From Mixia osmundae IAM 14324 (Eukaryota > Basidiomycota > Mixiomycetes > Mixiales > Mixiaceae), in assembly GCF_000708205.1 (NCBI RefSeq), contig NW_014575563.1, positions 923,361-987,360 of the forward strand: a stretch of DNA of 64,000 nucleotides, given 5' to 3'. The position numbers and the translations under genes are program-made. Every line of letters begins with the position of its first letter. Position 1 is the stretch's first letter. Shown piece by piece: positions 29,354-39,750 of the stretch. Below the pieces are notes generated by a model that saw only the letters and a list, made by a program, of their open reading frames with translations, made no database searches and was not told the origin of the DNA.

Positions 29354-32303
29354 ATGTCGTCCATGGTCGTGTTCAAGCGAGACGGTCGTCGTGAGCAAGT
29401 CGCTTTTGATAAGATCACTGCGCGTATCAATAAGGCAAGCACCCCATCATCCTTCATTGAGGTGATCCTCGTGACTCACGCGCCACATGCAGCTCTGCTA
29501 TGGCCTCGATACCAACTTTGTCGAGCCCATCGAAATAACCAAGAAGGTCATCTCGGGCGTCTATCAAGGCGTCACAACTGTCGAGCTCGACAACCTGGCC
29601 GCGGAGGTGACTGTCGCGTTTCTCATCCTTGCGACTGCTAATATGTGCCAATGACGTTCAGACCGCCGCATATATGACCACGCGTCACCCGGATTATGCT
29701 ATTCTGGCCGCTCGTATCGCCATCTCGAATTTGCACAAGGAGACGAAGAAGACTTTCTCGAGCGTCGTCGAAGATCTCTATCGATGGGGTCCGTCAATTC
29801 CTCTGCACAATTGGCTTGCACTGATTTGGGCTGTCACTCTCAAGTGAACCCGAAGAACAACAAGGCTTCGCCCATGATCTCGGATGAGACCTATAAAGCA
29901 GTCATGGAGAATGCGGACGTTCTAAACTCGGCTGTCATCTATGATCGCGACTTCAACTACAACTACTTTGGCTTCAAGACGCTCGAGCGATCTTATCTGC
30001 TTCGGATCAATGGCAAAGTCGCAGAACGTCCTCAGCATATGCTGATGCGTGTCGCCGTCGGCATACACGGTAGCAATATCGAAAAAGTCGTCGAATCATA
30101 CAACCTTGCAAGTCAGACCCACACACACGTGTACAGGCGTGCTAATATGACGAGCAGATGTCCGAGCGATACTTTACGCACGCTTCGCCAACGCTTTTCA
30201 ATGCAGGCACGCCTCACCCGCAGCTGTCGTCGTGCTTCCTGGTCTGCATGAAGGACGACTCGATTGACGGGATCTACGACACGCTCAAGACGTGCGCGAT
30301 GATCAGCAAAACCGCCGGCGGAATCGGTCTCAATATCCACAACATCCGTGCAACGGGCTCTTACATTGCTGGCACGAACGGATATTCCAATGGCATCGTA
30401 CCAATGCTGCGTGTGTTCAACAATACTGCGCGCTACGTCGACCAGGGCGGCAACAAGCGCCCCGGTGCGTTCGCCATCTACATCGAGCCATGGCACGCGG
30501 ATGTGTTCGACTTCCTCGACCTCCGCAAGAATCACGGCAAGGAAGAAGTCCGCGCGCGTGATCTCTTCTACGCGCTCTGGATTCCAGACATGTTCATGCG
30601 CCGCGTCGAGCAGAACGGCGATTGGCCGCTCTTCTGCCCTGCTGAAGCTCCTGGGCTTGCCGAAGTTTACGGCAAGGAGTTTGATGCCCTCTTCGAAAAG
30701 TACGAAAAAGAAGGTCGGGCCAAGAAGACAATCAAGGCTCAGAAGCTATGGTATGCCATCCTCGAATCACAAGTCGAGACCGGCAATCCCTTTATGCTTT
30801 ACAAGGATGCTGCGAACTGCGAGTCTCTGCTTGCCCTCTAGTGACCTGCGAGCTGACTTCCGCCTGCAGCCAAATCGAACCAGAAGAACCTTGGCACGAT
30901 CAAATCGTCAAATCTGTGCACAGAGATCATCGAGTACTCTGCGCCAGACGAGGTGGCCGTCTGCAATTTGGCCTCCATCGCTCTGCCTACATTTGTGACG
31001 GGCAAAGGCACTTACGATTTCCAGAAGCTGCACGATGTTACCAAGGTCGTGACGCGCAACCTTAACCGCATCATCGATGTCAACTACTACCCTGTTATTG
31101 AGGCTCGCAACTCCAACATGCGTCACCGCCCCATCGGTATTGGAGTGCAAGGCCTGGCTGACGCCTTCATGGCGCTTCGTCTGCCTTTCGACAGCCCGGC
31201 TGCAAAGAAACTGAATATTCAAATCTTCGAGACGATCTATCACGCTTCTCTTGAGGCTTCGTCCGATATTGCGGCCGTTGATGGACCCTACTCGACCTAC
31301 GAAGGCTCACCAATCAGCAAAGGCGAGCTGCAGTTTGACATGTGGGGCAAGACGCCTACCGATCTATGGGACTGGGACTCGCTTCGCGAGAAGATTGCCA
31401 AGACAGGCACGCGCAACTCGCTACTGATGGCGCCTATGCCGACTGCAAGCACGTCACAGATCTTGGGCTTCAACGAATGCTTCGAGCCCTATACGAGCAA
31501 CATTTACTCGCGACGCGTGCTAGCTGGCGAATTCCAGATCGTCAATCCTTGGCTGCTGCGAGACCTCGTCGAGCTTGGCCTCTGGGACGACGAACTGAAG
31601 AATCGCATCATTGCTCACAACGGATCGATTGCAAATATCAATGGCATACCGCAAGATCTCAAGGCAATCTATAGAACAGTCTGGGAAATCAGCCAAAAGT
31701 CGATTATCGACATGTCGGCTGATCGAGGCGCATACATCGATCAGTCGCAATCGCTCAACATCCATCTGCAGAGCCCAACATTTGCACAGCTGACAAGCAT
31801 GAACTTCTATGGCTGGAAGAAAGGACTCAAGACGGGCATGTACTACCTTCGCACAAAGGCAGCCGCCTCTGCTATTCAGTTTACGGTCAGCCAAGCTCTG
31901 CAAGACGAGGTCAAGGCGACAAATAAGAAGAGCGCAGCGGGCAAGAAGCCACTGGCTACGGTCACCAACGCGCCTACCGTTGCAGCGGTGACAAACGGGG
32001 TCGGCAAGATGGCAGTGAGCCTAGTCGGCGCCGGCGTTGACAAGAACCCAACGGAGACCTACATCAAGCCCGATATCAAGGCTGAAGTGAAGGAGGAGGC
32101 TGCCGTGAAGCCGGTCGATGCTCAGCCCACGGAGGAAGGCGAGCTGACCTACGAAGAAGCTGTCAAGCGGCGCGAGCTCAAAGAGCTCGAGCAAGCTAAG
32201 CTTCTCTGTTCGCTGGAGAACAAGGAAGCCTGCGTACGTCCCACAACACATCATTGTGAACGTTCAGCTAACCTACTGCGGGCAGGTCATGTGCTCAGGC
32301 TAG
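29354..32303 (+). CDS. RNR1: Ribonucleoside-diphosphate reductase large subunit (R1)
   Basis: Reduces NDPs to dNDPs for DNA synthesis. Seven exons give about 875 residues. The N-terminal ATP-cone, the allosteric activity site, is [20 protein letters not shown] followed by INKLCYGLD. The barrel follows, with [20 protein letters not shown] (first redox Cys), [17 protein letters not shown] and [20 protein letters not shown]. Catalytic NLCTEIIEY comes next, then [20 protein letters not shown], with the second active-site Cys around [13 protein letters not shown]. The C-terminal tail has the swinging-arm pair, EAC/VMCSG. An intron splits that pair, leaving a last exon of only 18 nt (32286-32303). 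Introns 1, 4 and 5 have GC donors. The Glu/Lys/Ala-rich linker before the tail is long. The start at 29354 is the canonical N terminus. Confidence 0.96.
29435..29492 (+). other. GC-AG intron 1 of RNR1
   Basis: The donor AATAAG is followed by GCAAGC and the acceptor is CACATGCAG. Removing 58 nt joins ARINK to LCYGLDTNF of the ATP-cone. Confidence 0.85.
30108..30157 (+). other. GC-AG intron 4 of RNR1
   Basis: The donor CAACCTT is followed by GCAAGTCAG. A GCTAATATGAC branch-like site and acceptor CGAGCAG follow. Removing 50 nt joins VESYNL to [12 protein letters not shown]. Confidence 0.85.
30819..30869 (+). other. GC-AG intron 5 of RNR1
   Basis: The donor GCGAACT is followed by GCGAGTCTC. A GCTGACTT branch-like site and acceptor CCTGCAG follow. 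Removing 51 nt joins KDAAN to [12 protein letters not shown]. Confidence 0.85.
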
Positions 32304-32423
32304 ACTTTTCATTCGTTTCTCCTGTAGCATTAAGCAGTCCCTCATGTCACAATAGATACCCGGCTTGTGCTCTGCATGTCGTGTTCACACGCGGTCATTC
32401 GTGTTGCTAGACTTGCAATGACA

Positions 32424-33590
32424 TTAGATACTGAGAATGGTGACAACGACAGGAAGAAGTGCTATTAGCGTGCGTGCGTGGTGGGCGAGTGTATCGGCAG
32501 AACCAGTGTAACCATTTGCGAATGCAGTCGAATTGCCAATGTACTGTCTAAAGAAGGTCGTCACGTCGGGCTGACCGACGGCTCTAAAGTCTGCAAGGGT
32601 GTTGTTCGTGCTCTCCTTGAAATAATTGAACCAGCTGATTGCGGTCAGGTTTGGGTACTTGCGGACGACAGCGGGAGCTGTCATTTGTTCAAACCAAGCC
32701 ATCTTCATATCGAGCTCGCTCGCGCTGTTCGGCTCGGCTGTAAGCGTCGTCGTATTCGGGAGAGGACCAGAGATGTCTGTGTCTGGGCCGGAGCTATCGA
32801 AGTCTGCGGGAAGCAAGTAGTTGAATGGTGCTGATGTTTCGGAAATGACGATAGGATGGATTGCGCCATAGAGCTTGTAAAAGGAAGCGAAACCGTCGAC
32901 AAAGGCAGTATCGTCCGGCACGTCATTTGCAACGCGATCTCGTGAGACTGCATAGTATGATATGCCTGCAATGTCGACGTAGTCGTCTCCAGGATAATAC
33001 TGAGTGTAGCCTTGCAGATCGTCAGGATCTGATGTGTAGACATTGGGTGACCAGAGGAGGAAAGTGTTGTTGCAAGACGGATTGGCTCGTATGGTGTCGT
33101 GCACATTGCGCCAAGCTGCTACAAAGGCAGCCGGCTGTAGACCGTATTGCATCCAGTAGCCGTTCATCTCATAAGCGAATCGTATCCACACAGTCTGTCC
33201 TTTTGCATTGAAGCGGGCTGCCATGGAGGCCAAGCCATCCGAGAGGTCTTGCGTCCATCCCGTGCTCGAATTGAATGCAAATCCGGGCAGAATGGCAGGA
33301 GCATAGACAGAAGAGGCAGCGTAGGGTACGATCGCGCTGTAGTGATATTGCGCTTGGCTGTAAGAGGCATCGCCTTGAGCGACATACAAGTAGTCACCGA
33401 TGATCTGCATAGGTTTGCCGAGCTGCTGGTTCAGCGCACGAGGGTTCTCTCGAGTCCAATCGGGCAGAAAGCCGATATGGACACCGTTGATGGTCATCGC
33501 ATCGCTTGCATTTGACAGACCGAAGAGCTGATTGCTTGCGGCTCGGCAACCTGCAATGCAAGTCACGACCGATAGCGCGAGCAATTGCAT
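32424..33590 (-). CDS. Secreted GH26-like beta-mannanase family protein, likely GPI-anchored
   Basis: A putative endo-acting hemicellulose or cell-wall hydrolase. The single exon encodes 388 residues. The start at 33590 opens a signal peptide (MQLLALSVVTCIAGCRAASN) with an A-x-A-like cleavage site. The GH26-type (beta/alpha)8 barrel shows VWIRFAYEMNGYWMQYGLQP with the acid/base Glu. FVAAWRNVHDTIRANPSCNN and LLWSPNVYTSD follow, then DDYVDIAGISYYAV and IHPIVISETSAPFNY with the nucleophile Glu. Several N-x-S/T sites are present. The C terminus has a small-residue site (NGYTGSADT) and a hydrophobic tail, LIALLPVVVTILSI, consistent with GPI attachment. Family assignment rests on the two Glu motifs and their spacing; a neighbouring clan GH-A family is possible. 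Confidence 0.78.
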   Translation of the reverse strand: MQLLALSVVTCIAGCRAASNQLFGLSNASDAMTINGVHIGFLPDWTRENPRALNQQLGKPMQIIGDYLYVAQGDASYSQAQYHYSAIVPYAASSVYAPAILPGFAFNSSTGWTQDLSDGLASMAARFNAKGQTVWIRFAYEMNGYWMQYGLQPAAFVAAWRNVHDTIRANPSCNNTFLLWSPNVYTSDPDDLQGYTQYYPGDDYVDIAGISYYAVSRDRVANDVPDDTAFVDGFASFYKLYGAIHPIVISETSAPFNYLLPADFDSSGPDTDISGPLPNTTTLTAEPNSASELDMKMAWFEQMTAPAVVRKYPNLTAISWFNYFKESTNNTLADFRAVGQPDVTTFFRQYIGNSTAFANGYTGSADTLAHHARTLIALLPVVVTILSI

Positions 33591-34123
33591 GCTTGTCGGT
33601 CGACACAGCCGAACCGGCCATAACTGCATTCGCCCGCCAAGAGAATGACTGACTGGGCTCAGCTGACGCGCAAATTTGCCACTCGTCAATTTGCGCTGCG
33701 TGCGGTGATCGAAACAGCGTGGCAGCTGGCGGTGACGTGACACAGCGCAGACCGCGACGTGTCTGAAAGGCGAACGAACAATTTTGGGGTTCTGCGAGGT
33801 CAGACAGCAATCTCTTCGCTGTCTGGTACTCGCAAAAGAGATACAGAGTGCAGACGCATCCGCAAAGATAGAGACACGGAACTCGACAGGAAGAGCAAAG
33901 ACTTCCGCTTTTGTGTTACGACTGCTCGCGTGCCTGCGCAATCTCTCTTTGGCCGCTTCTCCTGCCCAAGCTGCCAGCTCGGACCTTGCGGGCACGGACG
34001 TTCGCCAAGGCATTCCGAAGCCGTTTCGAAGCTTGCTTGCCGTCAAGCTGTGATCGGCAACCCGACTAAGCCGAGTCGAGGGATAGACCAACAGGTGATC
34101 CCGAGCAGACTTGATAGCCCACG
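33591..34123. promoter_or_regulatory. Intergenic region, GH26-like / CSC1-like
   Basis: 533 bp between opposite start codons. Open frames here are not coding-like, and I see no repeat or defined motif. It probably holds both promoters. Confidence 0.4.
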
Positions 34124-37100
34124 ATGGCGACAGGCAACGACGCTGTCAATGCCGTGCTTGGAGACTACGAATCCAAGCTCACTGCTGTTGCGCCAAAGGC
34201 AGTGGGCATCCAGTTGGGGCTTTTCCTTGCCCTCAGCTTGGCATGCCTCGTCGGCTTCATGTTGCTGCGTACCAACAATTCTGTCATCTACGCACCTAGA
34301 GTCAGCCTACTTCCAGTCGATCGTGCTCGAGACACTTGCTGATCGTGTCTGCGCAGTACAAATTCATAGATCCAGCGTCGCCCAAACGCCCGCCAAAGAT
34401 ACAACCGACCGCTTTCGGATGGCTGAAACCGCTCGTGTCTGTTCACGAGAAGGAGATGCTTGTCATCGTCGGCCTCGATTCGGTCTGCTTCTTGCGCTTC
34501 TTGAGGATGTGCCGGTGGATGTTCGTTCAGTCTGAATCCACTTTGCGTCTCGTGTGCTGACTGTCGGGGGCAGGTTTGGCATCGTAGCGCTGCTCTCTTG
34601 CGGTGTCCTCATCCCCGTCAATCTCGTCTACAACCTCAAGAATGTTGAATCCGACTCACGCAATCCGCTCTCATCGATCGCAATCACAAATGTCAAAGGC
34701 AACATTCTCTATACACACGTTGCCGTGCTCTACTTGATCACCTTGATCGTCGCCTTTTTCCTCTGGAGGAACTTCGCTGCCATGTGCGAGCTCAGATGGG
34801 AGTACTTTCGAGGCGAAGAGTACCAGCACAGCGTGAATTCTCGCAGCGTCATGATCACACAGATACCCAAGAAACTTCAAAGCGATGCCGGCGTGCGCGA
34901 CATCATCACCGAAAGGTGCAACATAGAGTATCCCACGACGGACATTGCGATCGGCCGCAGGGTCGGCCATTTGCCAGAATTGATCAGGCGACACAACAAT
35001 GCCGTCAAAGCGCTCGAAGAAGCTTTTGCACGCTACAGTAAAAACTTTCCCAAAGTACCGGCTCAGCGGCCTCGCACAAAGGTTGGCTCCCGGCTCGGCA
35101 TGGGCGGCAACACCGTCGATACTTTCGAATTCTTGCTGCAAAAGGTCGAGATGTACAAGCAGAAGATAGAGCTCGAGCGCGCCAATATCCGAACCAAGAA
35201 AGCAGAAAACTATGGCTTTGCGAGCTTTCAATCGCCGCCGTATGCTCACATTGTAGCCGAACGACTCGAAGGACACAAGGCACAAGGTGCTGAGATCGAA
35301 TTGGCACCTTTGCCGGAAGATATCATCTGGGAGAATGTCGTCAAGGGTAACGCCAATCGCGGCTTTGCGAAGTTCTGGATCGGTCTTGGCCTAGCACTTG
35401 TCATGGTCGTCTACACGATTCCTTTGGTGGCTGTCTCCTTCCTGGCCAACTTGACATCTGTCGCGCAATACGTCAATTTTCTCGAGCGTTGGTCAACATC
35501 CTCGCCCGCTTCGTTCGCTGCCGTCACAGGTCAGTCTAGCTATCGCAAGACATGACCTCGTCTGACGAGAATGGGACTGCAGGTATCTTGCCACCTGTAC
35601 TGTCACTGCTACTCCAAGCATTCCTGCCATCGATCATCCGCGTCTTTGCGCGCAAGCAAGGGGCTCTAACGCATACACAGCTCGATCGCGATGTGCTTGG
35701 CTGGTACTTCGGCTTCACTTTTGCAACCAACGTTATCATCTTCTCCTTGATCGGCGTAGCTTTCAGTGCGTTTCTCTTTTGCGCGACCAGCCCGTGTCTG
35801 ACCCTTGCGCAGCCTTCATCACGGAGGTCGTCATCGAAGTCGGCAAATCGGGTGGTCTGCGCGCTATTTTGGGCGAGCTCAGTCGGCTGCCGGATCGCGT
35901 GCAGAATACCTACGTATCGCAGTCAAAGTATGTCGCACTTCTAGCGCGCTCGAGCTCTGCTGAGATCAGGAGTACAGCTACTGGCTGACATGGTTCCCGG
36001 TGCGAACATTCGCCGCCTTCTTCGATCTCGCTCAGGTCGTCAACATTGGTTGGATCTGGCTGCGCACCCGTCTATTTGGCCGTACGCCACGAGATATCAA
36101 AGATTGGACGAAGCCGAGAGAGTTCGATACGCCAGTCTACACAGGCGACGTGAGCTTTCCGCCCTTCTCCGGATCCTGAGCTGACACTAGCACAGTACCT
36201 GCTCATGGTGGCAGTGGCGCTTGTCTATGCCCCTTTGGCGCCGCTTGTCACTCTGTTCGCTGCCGTTTCATTCTTCTTGAGCACATTCGTCTACAAGTAT
36301 CAGATGCTCTACGTCAGTGAAACGGAAAGCGAATCTGGTGGTCGACTGTGGCGTGTACTGTCGAACAGGTCAGGGCTGCTTTGCTCCGCACTCCATATGT
36401 CTGACTTCTTGTGACAGAATCATTTTCTGCACGGCTTTCATGCAAGCAATCATGACGCTTACGATCGGTCTACAACGAGGCTGGATCTACTGCACGACCT
36501 GCGTACCTGCTCTCGCCTTTTTGCTGATCTTCGGCATCGTTCTTAATCGCCACTTCGACCAGCGCTTCAGGTGGTACATTCCGGATAGGGAAGAGATTAT
36601 CGAGAGTACCGCTGGCGTCAACGTCAGCAAGCGTCAGCTCGACAAGAAGTTCGGACACCCTTCGTTGCATATTGAGCTTTTCTATCCCGTCATCGACAGA
36701 AGGAAGATGGGACTTTGGGACGAAGTCACGGGCGGCCAGAATCAAACGCACCTCAAGGCAGAGGGCGTTGACGAGAAGCAGCTCGAGAACGTCTCTGCAG
36801 TCGGCGTTCCCCTCGGTGTTCGGCGTGCATCAGACTTCAATGCGCTCATGGGCCAGTCCCGACCGATGGGTCGGACAAACGGTTCACAAGACAAGCTGCT
36901 CAATTATGCCGATTCTGTCGTTGATCCGCGAGAGTATGCCTATGGCCGAGACGATGCCGCTTCTTACAAAGAGGCCTACGACCATAGCTTCAACCCTTCT
37001 GTCGAGTCGCTCGACATGGGCAACATGGGTCCATATGGGCAACGACTACCACATGGCTACTACCAGACGCCAATCTCACAACCGGGCTCCGTCCCTGGAT

Positions 37101-37264
37101 CACCACGGTCTAGCTACGACGTGCCTCGACGAGGTGGCGGCCTACCGCCGGGTGCGACGGGTGCGAGTCCTCAAATGAGGTCATCTCCTCAAATGCCACG
37201 GTATATGCCTAGGCAGCAGCAGCCTTACGACCAATATCAATACCCTCCGCATGGCAATTTCTAG
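34124..37264 (+). CDS. CSC1/OSCA-type osmosensitive cation channel (RSN1/DUF221)
   Basis: A multi-pass membrane protein of the OSCA/TMEM63 family, mechanically or osmotically gated calcium-permeable channels. About nine exons give roughly 900 residues. TM0 is VGIQLGLFLALSLACLVGF. Next are FGWLKPLVSVHEKEMLVIVG, LDSVCFLRFLRMCRWMF and a helix ending LIPVNLVYN. The cytoplasmic RRM-like domain starts with HSVNSRSVMITQIPKKLQ and has AFARYSKNFPKVPAQRP and ENYGFASFQSPPYAHIVAER. APLPEDIIWENV precedes the pore helices, including GILPPVLSLLLQAFLPSIIR, YFGFTFATNVIIFSLIGVAF and YLLMVAVALVYAPLAPLVTL. The C-terminal 200 residues are disordered, Gly/Pro/Gln/Met-rich and end PPHGNF. All introns examined are GT-AG. 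Confidence 0.92.
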
Positions 37265-37370
37265 CTGCTGGCGGCTATGCTCGATGGACACTGTGCATGC
37301 GACGATATGTTTTGTAATTGAGCAAGCTAGACGAAATAGAAATGCAACACGCCAGACTACAGATTTGAGT

Positions 37371-39598
37371 CTAAGGGGAGCTCGAGCTCTTCTTTGCCTT
37401 CTTCTTGGGCGGCTCATCGGAAGACTTTTTCTTCTTCTTCGTTGGCTTGTCTTCTTGCATCGCGTCCGAATCTGGACTTGTGTAGTTCTCGTCATACTCC
37501 TCGGGCAGATCGTCATCTGAATTAGAGCCTGCTTGGAAGTCTTCATCCTCAGACTCTGAGTCGCCCGAGCCAGCCGCGCGCTTAACCCCGTCGCCGTCTT
37601 CGCTTGCGATCATATCGTCATCGTCATCATCGTCTTCGCTAAGCATAGCCGCAACGGTGGCAGAAGTCTCCTCGGCAATCTCGTTCTTGACCCTAACGCC
37701 CTTATCTTTGAGATGACTGTCGATGACTTGTAGCTCTTCTTTGCTGACGGAAGAGAAGACATGATCTGGGCCGCCACGAGTTGCGACGCGCAGGTCAAAC
37801 GTCCGTGAGGACAGCATGGCCCCTCCGACCCTGCAGGAAACAGACGGTCATCAGCTATATATGAACGGACTAGCACAGCTTCGTCACCTTTCGAATCGAA
37901 CGAGCGATGTGTCGGCATAGGGCATAAAGATGGGCTTCTTGGAAACGAAGAGCATGCTGCGCTCGAGAAAGTAGATATAGCCTTCGTCTGCCTTGACATT
38001 GCACTTGACGCCATTGTGACCTTCGTGGCTGTTTCGACATAGGATCAGCGACGGTCAGCGACGACCAAAAGGGCGACAAACCTTTGGAAGCCACCTGGCC
38101 TGATGACTTTCTTATTCGCCAAGCCATGGATGATGTTGGACACGACTTCGTATGCAGGCGCCTCATATGACTTTTGTAGCTTTCCGTTGTATGCCGCAAG
38201 TTCCTCGCTGCAAGTCAGTCCGATATCAGCGCATGATAGCTTTGCGGCCCCGGTCAGACTGACTCGCTCAGCTTGATCTCCGCCATCATCTCCTCGTCTC
38301 GAGAGAATTGGAAGATGAGGTATGGGTATCTCGTCTGGCCCTGCCGCAGAGGTGGATCGACATTGATCTGCACATGCTGGTAAGCAGGCAGCGGTAGATC
38401 AAAAGAATCGAGCACCCACGACTAGCTGGACATGGATCTCATCCGGCCGAGGCAACAGAAAGATGCGAGCAATAGACTCGTAAGGCAATTTGTAATCGTA
38501 GGTCTTGCCTCGAAGCCGCAAGAACGAGCCATAAAGGTCGATATCGAATTTACCTCTGCGTGACTGCAGATCAGCGATGCTTGGCTCAGCGTAGGGCCCT
38601 CAGCGTGCCTTGGTGTGGTACATAGGATTTCTGGAAAGGTGAGCAGGCCATCGCCAACGACTTGGCCGATATCGGCCTTGTCTTTGATGAGGTCATGGAA
38701 AGCTTGTGCTGCAGCAAGCTCATCTTCCAAGTCCTCATCTTCCTCTTCATCCTCCTCTTCCTCCTCCTCTTCCGCACCGTTCTCCCCCGTCTCGGCCTGC
38801 TTGTCCTTCTTCGCTTTGCGCGCAGCAGACTTTGCCGATCCTGGAATATACAGGCGCATCTCAACCATCTCGTCCGGTAAAGCGCGACGCCGCCTCTTTG
38901 CTTCCTTTGAGGCTTCTTTGGGATCATCCATCTTGACCTTGTTGGGATCGTCTTCATCTTCGAGTGTCCGGGAGAACTCGAGGGTGACTTCGTTCTTTTG
39001 CACGGAGCTGTTCGATACCGTCGAGAGAGGCACCGCGAATGCCGGCTTTCCCGCGACGATGAAGGCCAATTCGTTGCCTGAAGACACGAGTAAGACTTGC
39101 AGGCGGGTCTGTCCTGTGGCGACTCACTCTGTACGTCCGCCCGACCCCAGTTCCAGCCACGAACGGATAGATCCCTCGGTTCGAGTGTGAGGCTGTAGTG
39201 CTGCATGATCGTATTCTTTAGTCGCTCAAAGTCCTGTGAGGCAGTGATGACAGATCAGATCGGCGACGGTGCGATATCCAAAGCTAGTCTGACCTCCTTT
39301 GCAAAGCCTTGAAAGACCATCTTGGGCTGCTCAGATTTGACCTGTCCAATCCGGAGTGCGTAGCCTCTCGCGTGCCTGCCGATGTGACCCTGTCAGCAAC
39401 AAGGACAGCGGGCAAGACGGACGTCGCTCGCCTTAGCCATTCGGTCCATTTGATCTCGCTCGCTTGGAGCGTGACGAGCTTGTCCTGACCGTCTTTGCTC
39501 GCTTTCCAGCCGATGCCTGAGCCGGCTAGACGAAGCCGGCCCTTGAGCGAGCTCGGCTGGTAGTAGATATCGTCGAACTGGGTCGGCGCAGATGACAT
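37371..39598 (-). CDS. POB3: FACT complex subunit POB3 (SSRP1-like)
   Basis: The smaller FACT subunit, which with SPT16 loosens and rebuilds nucleosomes during transcription and replication. Multiple exons give about 575 residues. The start MSSAPTQFDDIYYQPSSLKG leads into the PH-like dimerisation domain (GRLRLAGSGIGWKASKDGQD then KLVTLQASEIKW). Next come FDIDLYGSFLRLRGKTYDYK then LPYESIARIFLLPRPDE of the structure-specific recognition domain. The Rtt106-like PH domain has SYEAPAYEVVSNIIHGLANK. The middle holds a run of about 12 acidic residues (encoded around 38740-38790). The C terminus is acidic with Lys blocks and has no HMG box, as usual in fungi, where a separate NHP6 supplies it. Confidence 0.93.
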
Positions 39599-39750
39599 GG
39601 CTACCGGGCAGGGTGAGCGAGCTGCTCTGAGCGATGTGCTCCACGCGCCAACGCGACTCGCGAATATTGCGAACAAGAATGATTATTAGATGATTTATTA
39701 TTGCCGCGAATAGGTCCATTGAATACAAGAGACCGCTACTGAAGGCGCTA

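Noticed and set aside
33759-34535. A 258-codon plus-strand open frame upstream of and overlapping the CSC1-like gene
   Set aside because: Its composition is Arg/Ser-rich and unlike any family, and it overlaps the well-supported CSC1 exons in another frame. It is a chance open frame.
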